Shown here: in pieces, positions 1-9,950 of the stretch
Numbering within the stretch: the first letter of the stretch is position 1
How the letters are laid out: each line of letters starts with the position of its first letter
Assembly (NCBI GenBank): GCA_021397845.1
Contig: CM038040.1
Coordinates: 61,830,088 to 61,894,087 of the forward strand
Direction of reading: 5' to 3'
Length of the DNA: 64,000 bases
Source: Areca catechu
Taxonomy: Eukaryota > Streptophyta > Magnoliopsida > Arecales > Arecaceae
Notes under the pieces: generated by a model
What the model was told of the DNA's origin: nothing
What the model saw: the letters and a program-made list of their open reading frames with translations, nothing else
Database searches by the model: none
Translations under genes and position numbers: made by a program

Positions 1-696
1 AGTCTCCTTTGACATGGCGCCTGTCAGCTACCAATGTTAGCATCTCGTCACATCATTTGTCCCCCACTCCCGAGGCTCGTTGGTGCGCGATGCTCGGGCC
101 GAAGGGAGTAATGGTGATGCTAACATGGAAAGGCTGAAATTCGGTGCAATGATGGCCGTGGTTGCCGGCGCTTCGAGGGATGGCCCTGCCGGCCAGTGCA
201 GAGGTGCCACGTGGCCATGTCCGAGGAGTAGTTAATGTGGGCACAGAATTCTGAGCGACTGGGACACCCTTTACACCGATGGGCAGCATGTGGCACGGAT
301 CCGTTGGCGAGGGGGTCATGACAGCGCAGATTTGATGGGCCCTTTCGAAGCGAAAAGAAAATTTTTACTCAAAATTTCCATCCGTTCAAACCCTTCGCGC
401 TCGTTGCAATATCCGGACCCTTCCTTCTCCGTGATCTGCTTTCGTTCTTCTCTCTCTAGGGAACCAGATTGGCCCTGTTCTTCTTCCTCCTTTCCTTTGG
501 GGTAGGCTTCTTCTTTTGAGTCTAGTCTCCCTTCTTCTTAGGTTACCTTTGCAGCATGTCTTGTCCCGATCCTTCCATCCAAGGATAATGCCTTCCTCCT
601 CCGATGAGGAGTCGAGGGGACACTGTTTAGAATTAGCAAGAGGTTGGCCTTTCCCCCCCCCCCCCCCCCCCCCCCGAGTCCATTAGGGAGCCGGGG
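1..696 (+). other. 5' flank and leader of PF04195-type element
   Basis: This stretch has no supported gene. It lies upstream of the decayed transposon gene that follows and is pyrimidine-rich from about 420 to 560, as plant 5' leaders often are. Short open frames on both strands show no family resemblance and I do not call them. The segment near 60-70 (a run of C followed by ACTC) resembles the sequence ahead of the second PF04195-type gene near 46025 and 47230, so it may be the end of a terminal repeat or promoter belonging to the element. That is inference. Confidence 0.4.
653..675. repeat. poly-C homopolymer (23 C)
   Basis: An uninterrupted run of 23 cytosines sits just before the first ATG of the PF04195-type gene. 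Runs of this length are unstable in replication and prone to sequencing error, so the exact count should not be trusted. Confidence 0.95.
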
Positions 697-2837
697 ATGG
701 CTTCTTCTCGTCCTTTCCTACTCAACCAGCTCCTGAGTCTGCCCGGTCATCAGGTCCGGGCAGGTTCGCTTTGACGATTTCTGTCATGGAGCTGGGGGCC
801 ATCCGAGATGCCTATGGCATCCCATCTTCTGTTCGGCTCATGATCCCCCACCCCGGGGAGCGGGTCACTTCTAGTGGCCCAGGTAGTCTCGCCTTTTATG
901 AGGAGACCTTCTGCGGGGGTCTTCGATTTCCCTTTCACCCATTTTCCTATCTGTTCTGAGCAACTACCATTTAGTTCCCGCATAGTTGGTGCCGAACGCC
1001 ATCAGGGTCATCTTCTCCTTCATTATATTCTGCCATGTCCACGGGTTCATTGCCCGGTTCTCCTTGTTCAGGGCATTTTTCATCCTAAAATGCCACTCGA
1101 CCGAGGATGGGTGGTGGTCCTTGTCCTCCCGCCTGAAGGGCAAAAGATTCGAGCTCCCCTCTTCCAACAAAGGGTGGAAGAGTAAATTTTTCTTCGTGGA
1201 CGTCGAGGGGGTCGACTGGGCCTGGAGCGAGCAGGATCGGTGCCCTAACTAGATCTCCGCGGTTGATGCAGCTGATCGGGATGACTACGAGCAGCTTCGC
1301 ACTGCCCAGATCTCCTCTCTGGAGGTCCTGCTGTCGGAGTAGAACCTTTCTGACGCTAGGGTCGACCCATCGACGGGGCCGGGTGAGTCCAATTATTTCC
1401 TCCATATGTGTTTTTCCTTTTCTTCACTTTAGGCTAACCTATTTCGCTCCTGTGCACAGGGATGATCTTCTCAGAGGGCGACCCGCTACCAATCTCCCGG
1501 AAGAGGCCGCTCACCGGGGTGGCCGCTGAGCCTCCCATGAGGCAGGCCTGGGTTTAGGGCGTGCCGGTGTCTGCTTCCACCGTGTCTGCCACCCCAAAGG
1601 GGAAGGAGGCCGAGGGATGGACAAGGTCACAAGTTGAACCCCCCGTTCTGGAGCCCGAGGCGACCGTCCAGGTTGATGCTGCCATCGCCATCGCGCCGCC
1701 CCGCTCTCCGGGTCCGAGGATGGTTGAGGCCGAGGGGGGAGAGGCCTAGACTGGAGCTCTTCCCGCGATGGGGGCTCCAACCGTGACGGCACCGGGTCCT
1801 GGACCGGTTTCCTGGGATCTTACCACCGGAGGGATGGGCGCACTTGCTCCCCGAGAGAGTAGGAGGGACGAGGCTAGGCGCCGCCTCCCGTTCAAGCTGG
1901 GGCCAGAGAGCTCCTTGGCTGACAACCGCGCCCTAGCTGCTTGCATGATGGATTTCTCTATCCAGCCATGCGATCGGGAGGAGATGGATGGGCTACCGGT
2001 TGGAGTTGTGATCGATAGCATCTTTCCCCATCTCTACACGGTAAGCAACTTCACTCTCCCTTCTTCTTCTTTTTTTTTTTTTGAACTTCCTATATGATGC
2101 AGATGGGTGTCGAGGTCCTTTTCATCAGGAGCTGCTGCCTGAAACTGGGAGCGAGCTAAGCAGCAACAGGCGACCGAGATTGCGTTGCTGAAGGCTGACC
2201 TGAAAGGGAGGGCCGACTTCGAAGGGGCGCTTGACCGACGGGTCAAGGACCTCGAGAGGCAGCTCACCGACTCTGAGGGGCGAGCGAAGGAGCTCCAGGA
2301 GTTCCTCGACCATGAGCAGGGGCAGTCGAGGAGGAAGGCCGAGGAGCTTGCCGACGCCGAGCGATGGTTGGGCATGTTCAACATCGAGGCGATCCGGTAG
2401 AAGGGGACCGCCCAGTCCCTCCAGGCCCGACTGGCGATGGAGAAGGAGAAGTCGACCGTGGCCCAGAGGGTAGCCGAGGAGGTGGCCAGGTTAGTGGATG
2501 CCAGGCACGAGGTGGCTGCAGCAAGGAAGCCGAGGAGGCAGTTGCAAGGTACAGGGCCTCAGAGGAGTTCCTCACCGAGATCCAACAGACGGTGTTGGAC
2601 TCCTTCTTTAAGGGCTTCATGTACCTGCACTGCCTGGTTGAGGGGTTCGTCTCAACCGAGGGCCGTAGCCGCCTCGACTATCCCGGCACTTCAGACCAGG
2701 AGGCGGGCACTGAGGAGGCCGTTGATCCCGAGTCTTCTATGCCAACCGAGGTCAAGGACGTGCCATTTGAACCCAGAGCCATGCTACCGAAAGCCCCTGC
2801 TGGCGGAGACTCCCATCCCGGCGGTCCAGCTGGGTAG
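697..2837 (+). pseudogene. PF04195-type 'putative gypsy type transposon' gene, decayed
   Basis: Conceptual pieces match the plant 'putative gypsy type transposon' family (PF04195, Transposase_28), recognised by eye. An N-terminal globular part (about 771-1252) carries the family pattern G-L-R-F-P then F-I-I-F-C-H-V-H-G, with W-K-S-K-F-F-F-V near its end. A proline- and glycine-rich linker follows (1460-2040), then a Glu/Arg/Lys-rich coiled coil (2160-2570) and an acidic C-terminal tail (2570-2837). Two introns look real: 1383-1459 (GT..AG) and 2041-2102 (GT..AG, with a poly-T tract). Removing 77 and 62 bases takes the frame from the first exon into the second and third as needed. The gene is broken by a frameshift near 960, in-frame stops in exons 1 and 2, and frameshifts near 2130 and 2540. 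The ATG at 697 is the likely start but is out of frame with the domain. Biochemical role unknown; the family is usually found in retroelements. Confidence 0.7.
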
Positions 2838-3145
2838 TAGTTGTTTTTATTCCCTTTATACTTTATCTTTCTGTTTTGTTGTTGTTGTTTTTTTTTTTTA
2901 GCAGGGCTATCCGGCATGTCAGAGGCTCGTAGGATGCTTGTAACTGACACTCAATCATAAAGCTTAAGCTTTATTGCAACCATTTTCTTTGTCTGGCTCT
3001 TTCTTTCTTTCTCTCTTTCTTTCACTCCCCTTTTTCTTCTTCTTTCCTTTTGATGAGTGGGGAGATCAGAAAGGAGGGCCTCACCTTGCGTGGAGTTGAG
3101 TTATTATTAGACTCCAATGCCAGCAAGTCGGGCGCAAGATGACGG
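2838..3145 (+). other. 3' region of the PF04195-type gene
   Basis: No gene is visible. The stretch holds T-rich and CTTT-rich runs and, at 2957-2974, a perfect 18-bp palindrome ATAAAGCTTAAGCTTTAT. Because it carries ATAAA on both strands about 120 bp after the stop, it could be part of a polyadenylation region. That is only a positional inference. Confidence 0.4.
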
Positions 3146-3640
3146 CACTTGAGAGCTGCTGGGCTCGAAGGTGTTGTCAACCGAGAGCTGTGTGGCTCAG
3201 AGATCTCTAGGCCAGAGATCTGAGCCCCGGTCTTGAGTTGACATCCTGGAGCTGGGCTCGGGGATGTTTTTGACTGAGAGCTGCTTGGCCCGAAGTTCTC
3301 TTGGCTGGAGATCTAAGCTCCGATCTCGAGTAGGCATCCTGGAGATGGGCTCGGGGACGTTGTTGACTGAGAGTTGCTTGGCTCGAAGTTCTCTTGGCCG
3401 GAGATCTGAGCTCTAGTCTCGAGTAGGCATCCTGGAGCTGGGCTCGAGGACGTTGTTGACTGAGAGCTGCTTGGCTTGAAGTTCTCTTGGCCGGAGATCT
3501 GAGCTCCGGTCTCGAGTAGGCATCCTGGAGCTGGGCTCAGGGATGTTGGTGACTGAGAGCTGCTTGGCTCGAAGGTCTCTTGGTCGGAGATCTGAGCTCC
3601 GGTCTCGAGTAGGCATCCCGGAGCTGGGCTTGGGATGTCG
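3146..3640. repeat. 93-bp minisatellite (about five units)
   Basis: A tandem repeat with a 93-bp period is visible from the landmark TAGGCATCCT, found at 3331, 3424 and 3517, with a one-base variant at 3610 and a degenerate copy near 3238. Each unit carries GAGCTGGGCTCG, then GAGAGCTGCTTGG and a GGAGATCTGAGCTC block. The first unit, near 3150, is the most degenerate. Minus-strand frames read through the array as repetitive peptide, but nothing suggests real coding. Confidence 0.92.
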
Positions 3641-3649
3641 GTGACTGAA

Positions 3650-3760
3650 AAGTGGTGGCTTGTTCCCCTCTCGTTCTCTTTCTTTCTTTACCCCCTCCTT
3701 TTTTCCTTTTTCTTCTCTCCTTCTCTCTCTCTCTCTCTCTTTTTTTTTTTTTTTTTTTTT
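3650..3760. repeat. pyrimidine tract with (CT)n and poly-T
   Basis: An almost pure C/T tract contains about ten CT dinucleotides (3722-3740) followed by about 20 T. Low-complexity DNA with no gene. Confidence 0.9.
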
Positions 3761-3950
3761 GGAGTGGGGAGATTAGAGAAGAGGGTTCTTGCTATGTTCC
3801 CCTCTCGTTCTCTTTCTTTCCTTCCCCTCTCGTCTTCTTTTCGAGTGGGGAGATCAGAGAAGAGGGTTCTTGCCGTGTTCCCCTATCATTCTCTTTCTTT
3901 CCTTCCCCTCTCATCTTCTTTTCAAGTGGGGAGATAAGAGAAGAGAGTTA
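3761..3950. repeat. 81-bp tandem repeat (two full units plus partial)
   Basis: The landmark GTGGGGAGAT recurs at 3764, 3845 and, with one change, 3926, giving an 81-bp period. Each unit joins a purine-rich GGGGAGA..AGAGAAGAGGG part to a pyrimidine-rich CTTTCCTTCCCCTCTC part. A diverged single copy of the purine part is present near 3057-3070. Confidence 0.9.
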
Positions 3951-4279
3951 CAGGACTTGATTGCCTTGGAGCTAAGCTTGAGGCCTTCCTGGATGTGGAG
4001 CTAGGCTCGGGTCCAAGGGTTGTCTGAGTACTTGGCTCAGGTCTTTGGCACCTTAGAGCTAGGCTCGAGGCATTGATGGGAGCTACTTGGCCCCATGATC
4101 CCTTGGCGTCTCGGAGCTGGGCTCGGAGATGTTTGAGATTGAGAACGACTTGGCTCGAAGGTCCCTTGGCCGGAGGTCTGAGCTCCGGTCTTGGGCTAGC
4201 ATCGTGGAGCTGGTCTCAGGGACGTTGTTGATTGGGAGCTGCATGGCTCGAAGGTCCCTTAGCCGGAGGTCTGAGCTCC
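3951..4279. repeat. further copies of the 93-bp minisatellite
   Basis: After a degenerate start, the CGGAGGTCTGAGCTCC block recurs at 4171 and 4264, again 93 bp apart, so this is the same array as 3146-3640 split by the pyrimidine-rich block. It ends abruptly at 4279 where the R1 LTR begins. Confidence 0.85.
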
Positions 4280-4999
4280 TGATGCGGGACGGGAATCGAT
4301 GTAACCTGTTTATTTGGAAAACAGGGAAAAACACCTAACAAACTAGGACCGTGGGAGGGCTAAGAAGCCTCCCGGGACTAGGGCATACTGACACTAAAAT
4401 CCTAAGACAACTGATCTCTTTTGTTTTCAATTTTCTGGGTGGATATGGCGAAGGAAGGATGAAGATGGGGGACCGAAAGTGGAACTCATGGCCCTAAGAC
4501 TCACTCTAGCGGGAGATGCACACAGAAAGTCAAGGGTCAAAGCCTAAAGCTACCCTCCTGAGGGATCTTAGCACACAGCTACCCTCCCGAGGGATCACAG
4601 CACCAGCTACCCTGAGCTCTCATCAAACCCATAATGCACATAGCAGGGCTCTCACATAGATGCGCTAGGATGACTCTCAAAGGACACGAGGGGATAAAGA
4701 AGACGAGATAGGGGATAACTAGGATGTTCACCGAACCCATAATGCACAGCAAGGAATGCCTCACACCCCTCAAAAAACCCATAACGCACACAGCAAGGAA
4801 CGAAGGCAAACGGGCCTTAGCCCAGAACCAGAACTGGAACCAATGGTAAACCCAAAAATCTATATCAAATCTTTCTCTCTCTAACTATTACAAGGGGAGA
4901 GGGGGCCTTTATATAGAAAAAATCAAAACCCTCAGTTTCTTAGCCTCCAAGAAAACTAAAAAAAGAAAAATAAATTACATCAAAATTCATGTTGCATCA
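4280..4999 (-). repeat. R1a 3' LTR (720 bp)
   Basis: Bounded by TGATGC at 4280 and GCATCA at 4994-4999. It contains short internal repeats built on CCCATAATGCACA. On the minus strand a TATA-like CTATATAAAGG lies at about 4911-4921, so the left part would be R-U5 and the right part U3. It matches the LTRs at 5989, 29155 and 30279. Confidence 0.82.
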
Positions 5000-5988
5000 A
5001 AAATAGTGTTGATCTGCTCTGCAAAGTATGTTGGCTTGATGATCTGCTCCAGAAAGCATGTTGCTCTGAAAATGGGACTGCTCTGAAATCCATGCAACTC
5101 CATCTCACGGCCATGCGGAGGATCGATCTATCGATGGAGCATACGGTCGACGATCGGGAAGCAGGCGGTGGACGGGGCCGGCGGACGACGAGCGATGACC
5201 GGCCGGTGGTGGGCTGCAGGCGGGGCGGCACAGGGGAAACGGCATGGCACGCCCAGCATGCCATTTGGTCTCCCATGGTCGTGGGAGACCTCCTGGGCGC
5301 CGGCATGGTCGGTGGACGGCGGGGAAGGCCGGGACGGCGGGAAGGTGGCTGGCGGACAGGCGGGCGGCGACGGCAGGCGGCCACGACGGGCGGCGGCTCA
5401 GGGGCAGCACGGCATGCACGGTTGTGCCATTTGGGCTTCCCATGGTCGTGGGGCCCAAGGGCGCTGGCGGGGGCTCTCCAGCGACCTGGCGTGAGCCGGC
5501 GGGCAGCGGGCGGGCGGCCGGTGGTGGTGGCAGGCGGCGACGGCGACCGTGGGACATGGGCGACGGTTGGTCTTCCCACGACCGTTCATCTTCCACGGGC
5601 GAGGGTGGCGGCGGCGGCTCCTCCGGCGAGGGCGGGGGCCAGTTAGCGGTGGCGGCGGTTCGATGGGGTGGCCAGGGGTCGGGCGGCCCGGATCTGGGGC
5701 CGGAGGGGGCGGCGGCTAGGGTTTTGAATTTTTTTTAAAATCACGGGAAGAAGATGGAATAAGGCTGGAATAAGGTAGGAATAATATTGGGATAAAGCTG
5801 GAATAGAGGGAATAGGTGGAATAGCCGGAATAGTTAAAAATAAAAAAATGCGAGAAAATAAGAAAAAATAGAAAAATACCCGAACCTGCCCTGGATCCCT
5901 ATCATTCTCCTCGATCATGAAAAACTCGACTCCGTCAAGTTCGAAAAATGGAGCACACCTAATCCACAACTCGCTCTGATACCAAAAT
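5000..5988 (-). other. R1a internal region with GC-rich passenger
   Basis: The outer parts (5000-5100 and about 5670-5988) match the internal region of R1b, but roughly 5115-5670 does not. That middle is very GC-rich, with GGCGGC-type repeats and a twice-used CCATTTGG..CCCATGGTCGTGGG module near 5260 and 5430. Minus-strand frames of up to 199 codons are Pro/Arg/Ala-rich and overlap in several phases, as expected of GC-rich noncoding DNA. It could be a captured host fragment, but I cannot identify a source gene. From 5750 to 5840 there are many GGAATA repeats. Confidence 0.6.
5973..5984 (-). other. R1a primer binding site (initiator Met tRNA)
   Basis: The minus strand reads TGGTATCAGAGC, the classic plant initiator-Met primer site, four bases after the LTR end GCATCA. 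This fixes the element's orientation as minus. Confidence 0.9.
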
Positions 5989-6628
5989 TGATGCGGGACG
6001 AAATCGATGAAACCTGGGTATTTGGAAAACATGGAAAAACACCTAACAAACTAGGACCGTGGGAGGGCTAAGAAGCCTCCGGGACTAGGGCATACTGACA
6101 CTAAAATCCTAAGACAGCTGATCTTTTTTGTTTTCAATTTTCTAGGTGGATGTGGCGAAGGAAGGATGAAGATGGGGGACCAGGAAGTGGAACTCATGGC
6201 CCTGAGACTCACTCTAGCGGGGGATGCACACAGAAAGTCAGGGGTCAAAGCCTAAAGCTACCCTCCTGAGGTATCTCAGCACATAGCTACCCTCCCGAGG
6301 GATCACAGCACCAGCTACCTTGAGCTCTCATCGAACCCATAATGCACATAGCAGGGCTCTCACATAGATGTGCTAGGATGACTCTCAAATGACACGAGAG
6401 GATAAAAAAGACGAGATAGGGGATAACTAGGGTGCTCACCGAACCCATAATGGCACATAGCAGGAATGCCTCGCACCCCTCATCGAACCCATAATGCACA
6501 CAGCAAGGAACGAAGGAAAACGAGCCTCAGCCCAGAACCAAACCAGAACCAATGGAAAATCCAAAATCTATATCAAATCTCTCTCTCTAACTATTACAGG
6601 GGGAGAGGGGGCCTTTATATAGAAAAGC
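5989..6628 (-). repeat. R1a 5' LTR, truncated
   Basis: Starts with TGATGCGGGAC at 5989, next to the primer site, and aligns with the LTR at 4280 until the TATA-like TTTATATAGAAAA near 6628. After that the sequences have nothing in common. The missing part is the upstream U3. Confidence 0.8.
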
Positions 6629-7344
6629 CTTCAAGATTGCCATCTCCGATGAAGCCATCAACATCAAATCTTCAAAGATAGCCATCTCCTTCTTCATCCC
6701 AAAGTTGCCCACCAATTCCTAATTCCAAGGATCTTCAATCAAAGTTTCTTCAAAAGGCACCATCCTTTCCATCTTCCAAGCACAACAAGGAGTCAAGCCC
6801 TTCCAAGGACGCTAGCTTCTTCCCCTCCAACATCTCTTCTATCCAACATAAAAGAGCTAACATCCACTCTTCATCTTGATTCCTTTATCAATTGTCTACA
6901 ATCTTGGCATGTCTCTAATGTCTTTCTTTACAGGGTCCCCTACAATCCAGAGTTAAAGAGGAGGTATGCTTTGCCTTGGAACCAATTATGGATGGAGTCT
7001 TCATTCTGGTGGTGACAATCTTTTAGTCCAGTAGGGCTCAATGGAGTGCTGAAATTAATCTTCTATCAACAAAGTGAGTGCTCATCATTGGTAAGTAAAC
7101 CCCTTCCGAATCTCTTAAGTCTGATTATATGAAGGTATATATCTTGGTCTTAAGGGTTCTTCAATCATTAGATCCCTTCTTCTTTTGATTAGATTGAGTT
7201 ACATTGTGGGTAGGTTTCATTTCATTAAGTAGTCTCTTCTTTGAATTACTTTTAACTTTCTTACATATAAATTAGTGCTAATGTGGATAGGTATCATTGC
7301 TCAATCAATTAATTAAACCATTAAGTTAGTTTCATTCTTGCATG
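6629..7344 (+). other. leader-like DNA before Athila-like gag
   Basis: No gene recognised. The stretch is AT-rich with CTTC-type runs (6640-6800). It sits immediately upstream of an Athila-like gag remnant in the same orientation, so it probably belongs to that element's 5' leader. I see no primer site or LTR end in it. Confidence 0.35.
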
Positions 7345-8460
7345 CCACATCACTATAGCTCAACCTTTGAGGAGAGAGTTTTGAAGGCTTTAGGTCAGAT
7401 AGAAGTCAACACTCAGGCCCTCAACTTCTACTCATAATCTATCAATTCTCATACACAATCCATTGCTAGGTTAGGAACATAAATTGGTCAATTAGCAGCG
7501 AATCTGGGTAGAAGGGAAAGAGGTAAATTGCCATCTCAACTTGAGAGCAACCCAAGAGGAAGATTCAGGGCTAAAATGCCCAATATCCCATAAATCTTTT
7601 TTGAACATGCCAAATTAGTCATGACTCTCAAGAATAGAAAAGTCATCGAGCAAGCTAGCAGAACCAATAAGATCAACCCTACACCTTCAACCCAACTTGA
7701 ATTAGAACCATCTAAGGATAAGGAGGATCTGAGAAAAGAAAATGAACTAATTGCACTTGAACTACCCTACTTTCCCAAAGTACCATTCCTAGATGCCCTA
7801 AAAGCTCCTATTCCTGCTAAGAAGAAGGGAGGAGGACTTGAGGAGATGCTAGAATTGTTTAAGCAAGTTTGAATTAATCTCCTCCTCTTGGATGCAATCA
7901 AATAGGTTTCGATATATGCTAAATTTTTGAAAGATTTGTGCACCCAAAAACGTAAATCTAGATTACAAATTTCAAAGAAAGTATGCCTTACTAAGCATGC
8001 CAGTTCTGTCTTCCAGCACACCACCCCTTTGAAACTTAAGGATCCAGAGCTCCCATTATTTCTTCTGTCATAGGAAACTTTCATGTTGAAAAAGCTCTCC
8101 TAGACCTAGGGGCAAGAGTAAGCATTTTACCTAGTTCAGTGTATGAACTCTTTGGATCGAAAGAATTGAAACCTACTTCGATCACCTTGTAGTTAGCCAA
8201 CAGATCAATTAAGGTACCATATGAGATGCTCAAGGATATCTTGGTCAAGGTAGATGAGTTTTATTTCCCAGTAACTTCCTAGCCCTCGACATAGAATCAA
8301 GTAGCAACCCAAGATAAATTATCATTATCCTAGGTCGATCCTTCCTAGCTATAGTAAACACATGCATCAATTATAGGATGGGAGCCACGGAGATGTCATT
8401 GGGATATAAAAAGCTAAGGTTGAATATATTTAATGCAACCACAGGACCACGGAGTGATAG
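7345..8460 (+). pseudogene. Athila-like gypsy gag-protease remnant
   Basis: Reading across several frames gives a gag C-terminal region (about 7360-7870, lysine- and glutamate-rich) and then an aspartic protease region (about 8030-8440). The protease part has K-L-K-D-P near 8035, the active-site-like L-L-D-L-G-A-R-V-S near 8095, L-A-N-R-S-I-K-V-P near 8195, and L-G-R-S-F-L-A near 8330. This arrangement is characteristic of the Athila/Tat side of Ty3/gypsy. The usual D-L/T-G-A-S is D-L-G-A-R here, and several in-frame stops and frameshifts make it inactive. The only sizeable uninterrupted frame is 7621-7872 (83 codons). Confidence 0.78.
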
Positions 8461-9950
8461 ATTTGATGAAGTAAATGTGCTAAAGGAACTTATAGAAGAA
8501 ACCACCCCTTACACACCCTTGTAAGATCTTTTATAAGCCTGTCTAGCCTATTTTGATATGGACAGCTTTGACATAGACGGGTACATGGATGAAGTGAATG
8601 CATTATAAGAACCAACCAGTACCACTCCTCCATAGACCATAAAATATGAGCAGATGGGCTCTCCCTCTAATACACCAATAGCTTCTTCATTAGAGACCTT
8701 ATCTACACTAAAACAAGAGCCACTCCTAGTCATGTTAAACGATCCATTCTTCGAACATGATGCAATCCCTGACTAAAAAATTTAACTTGTAGGTTTACCA
8801 AACAAACCCAAAGAAACCATTAGAGAGAAGTCCCTGATCCACCAATAGACTGCCCAACCAAAATGTTATTTCAAGAACCAAGTAATGTAGTCTTTAAGCA
8901 TGATAGCTCTGATAACTTTACTAAGGACCCGTTATGCAAACATCTGAACTGCATAGGAATTAATAACATGGAGAAGCTAAGTGACCTACTAGATCCACCT
9001 TGGATATCAAAGTGTGCACAATTAATGGCATCCTCTAATCTTTTCCTAGCCCTTGCACTAGAAACAACATCTACCCTACACACCAAGCCATCTATTGGTA
9101 CCAATATCAGGAGATATGTCTTGTAGATACACATAAAAGAAATGTCGTGCAGAACATTACTGATTGGACTTCATCCTACCATCCGTCATGGCTAGGTATC
9201 TCTAATAATTTAGCAGATGTGTCCAATGGTATATTTTAAAAGATCTACTAAGTCTGACTGATGATGTTAAACTAAGTACTAGTTGGAGGCAACCCAACAA
9301 TCTCATCTTCTTTTTAGTAGAATTACAGGAACTTAGGTGGAAGAATAGGAGCTTGCTATTCTATGAAGTCCCTTCAACTACTGAAGCACACTCACCTCAG
9401 GTGTATTCTCTCTTTTTCTTTTATGTGCTTATTTTCTTTCCTACTCCATTGAGGACAATGTCGATTAAGTTAGGGGGGTGAAAAAACTTAATTTACATAG
9501 ATCCTCGAGTATGGTTACGAATAATTAAGTTGTGTACTTGATTATTATCTTAAATTGGAGTTATATAGGCACCTTAATCAATGATTGATTAATTGTCTAG
9601 ATAATTCTAGAGACGCTGAGGGATAATTATTAAAAACTTAATAAATGGCATGACTTAGACCATAAATAATTTTATGGAGCAATTCCAGAACCTTCCAACC
9701 ATTAATTTCAATGAAGAATCTATTTTATAGAGGTATAAATGAAAAGATCAAGTGTGCTGAAGTTTTCCCTTGAGAAAAGGAGGAAAAGAAAGAAAGCAAA
9801 AAAGAGTCAGTCTCACCTCATAGCTTTGCTTGAGCTCTTACTAAGTAACTAGGCCCCTTCATCTAAGTAAGCATCATAGTTCATGTCAAAAGGTGAGAAG
9901 GCCAAGAAATCTGTTAAACAATAGTACCTTATTGAATAATCGGACCCTTT
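8461..9950 (+). other. Athila-like linker and 3' noncoding region
   Basis: The first part (to about 8800) reads, with stops, as the linker that normally precedes RT, with an F-D-I-D-G-Y-M-D motif that also occurs in the minus-strand element at 47581-54800. RT, RNase H and integrase are missing. Then come hallmarks of Athila 3' regions: GATGTTAAACTAAG with a GGAGGCAACCCAAC box (about 9259-9300), TTGAGGACAATGT and a purine run TTAGGGGGGTGAAAA (about 9450-9485). The end of the element is cut off by the copia 1 LTR at 9951. Confidence 0.65.

Larger units (their letters stand above)
4280..6628 (-). mobile_element. R1a: small non-autonomous LTR retrotransposon
   Basis: Read on the minus strand this is a 5' LTR (5989-6628, truncated), a primer binding site, an internal region (5000-5988) and a 3' LTR (4280-4999). 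The LTR has inverted ends TGATGC..GCATCA. The internal part is about 1 kb and encodes no gag, protease, RT or integrase, so the element must depend on proteins from elsewhere, like a TRIM or LARD. Compared with the second R1 locus (29155-31306) it has an extra GC-rich block. The 5' LTR loses homology just past its TATA box at 6628, where Athila-like DNA begins, so no target duplication can be scored. Confidence 0.8.

Noticed and set aside
3635..3960. Phe/Ser/Leu-rich frames as membrane proteins
   Set aside because: Translation of CT-rich tandem repeats; three phases are open equally.
4980..5646. Open frames of 160-199 codons in GC-rich DNA on both strands
   Set aside because: They overlap in several phases on both strands, are Pro/Arg/Gly/Ala-rich, and have no domain. 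GC-rich DNA lacks stop codons by composition. Treated as noncoding passenger DNA.
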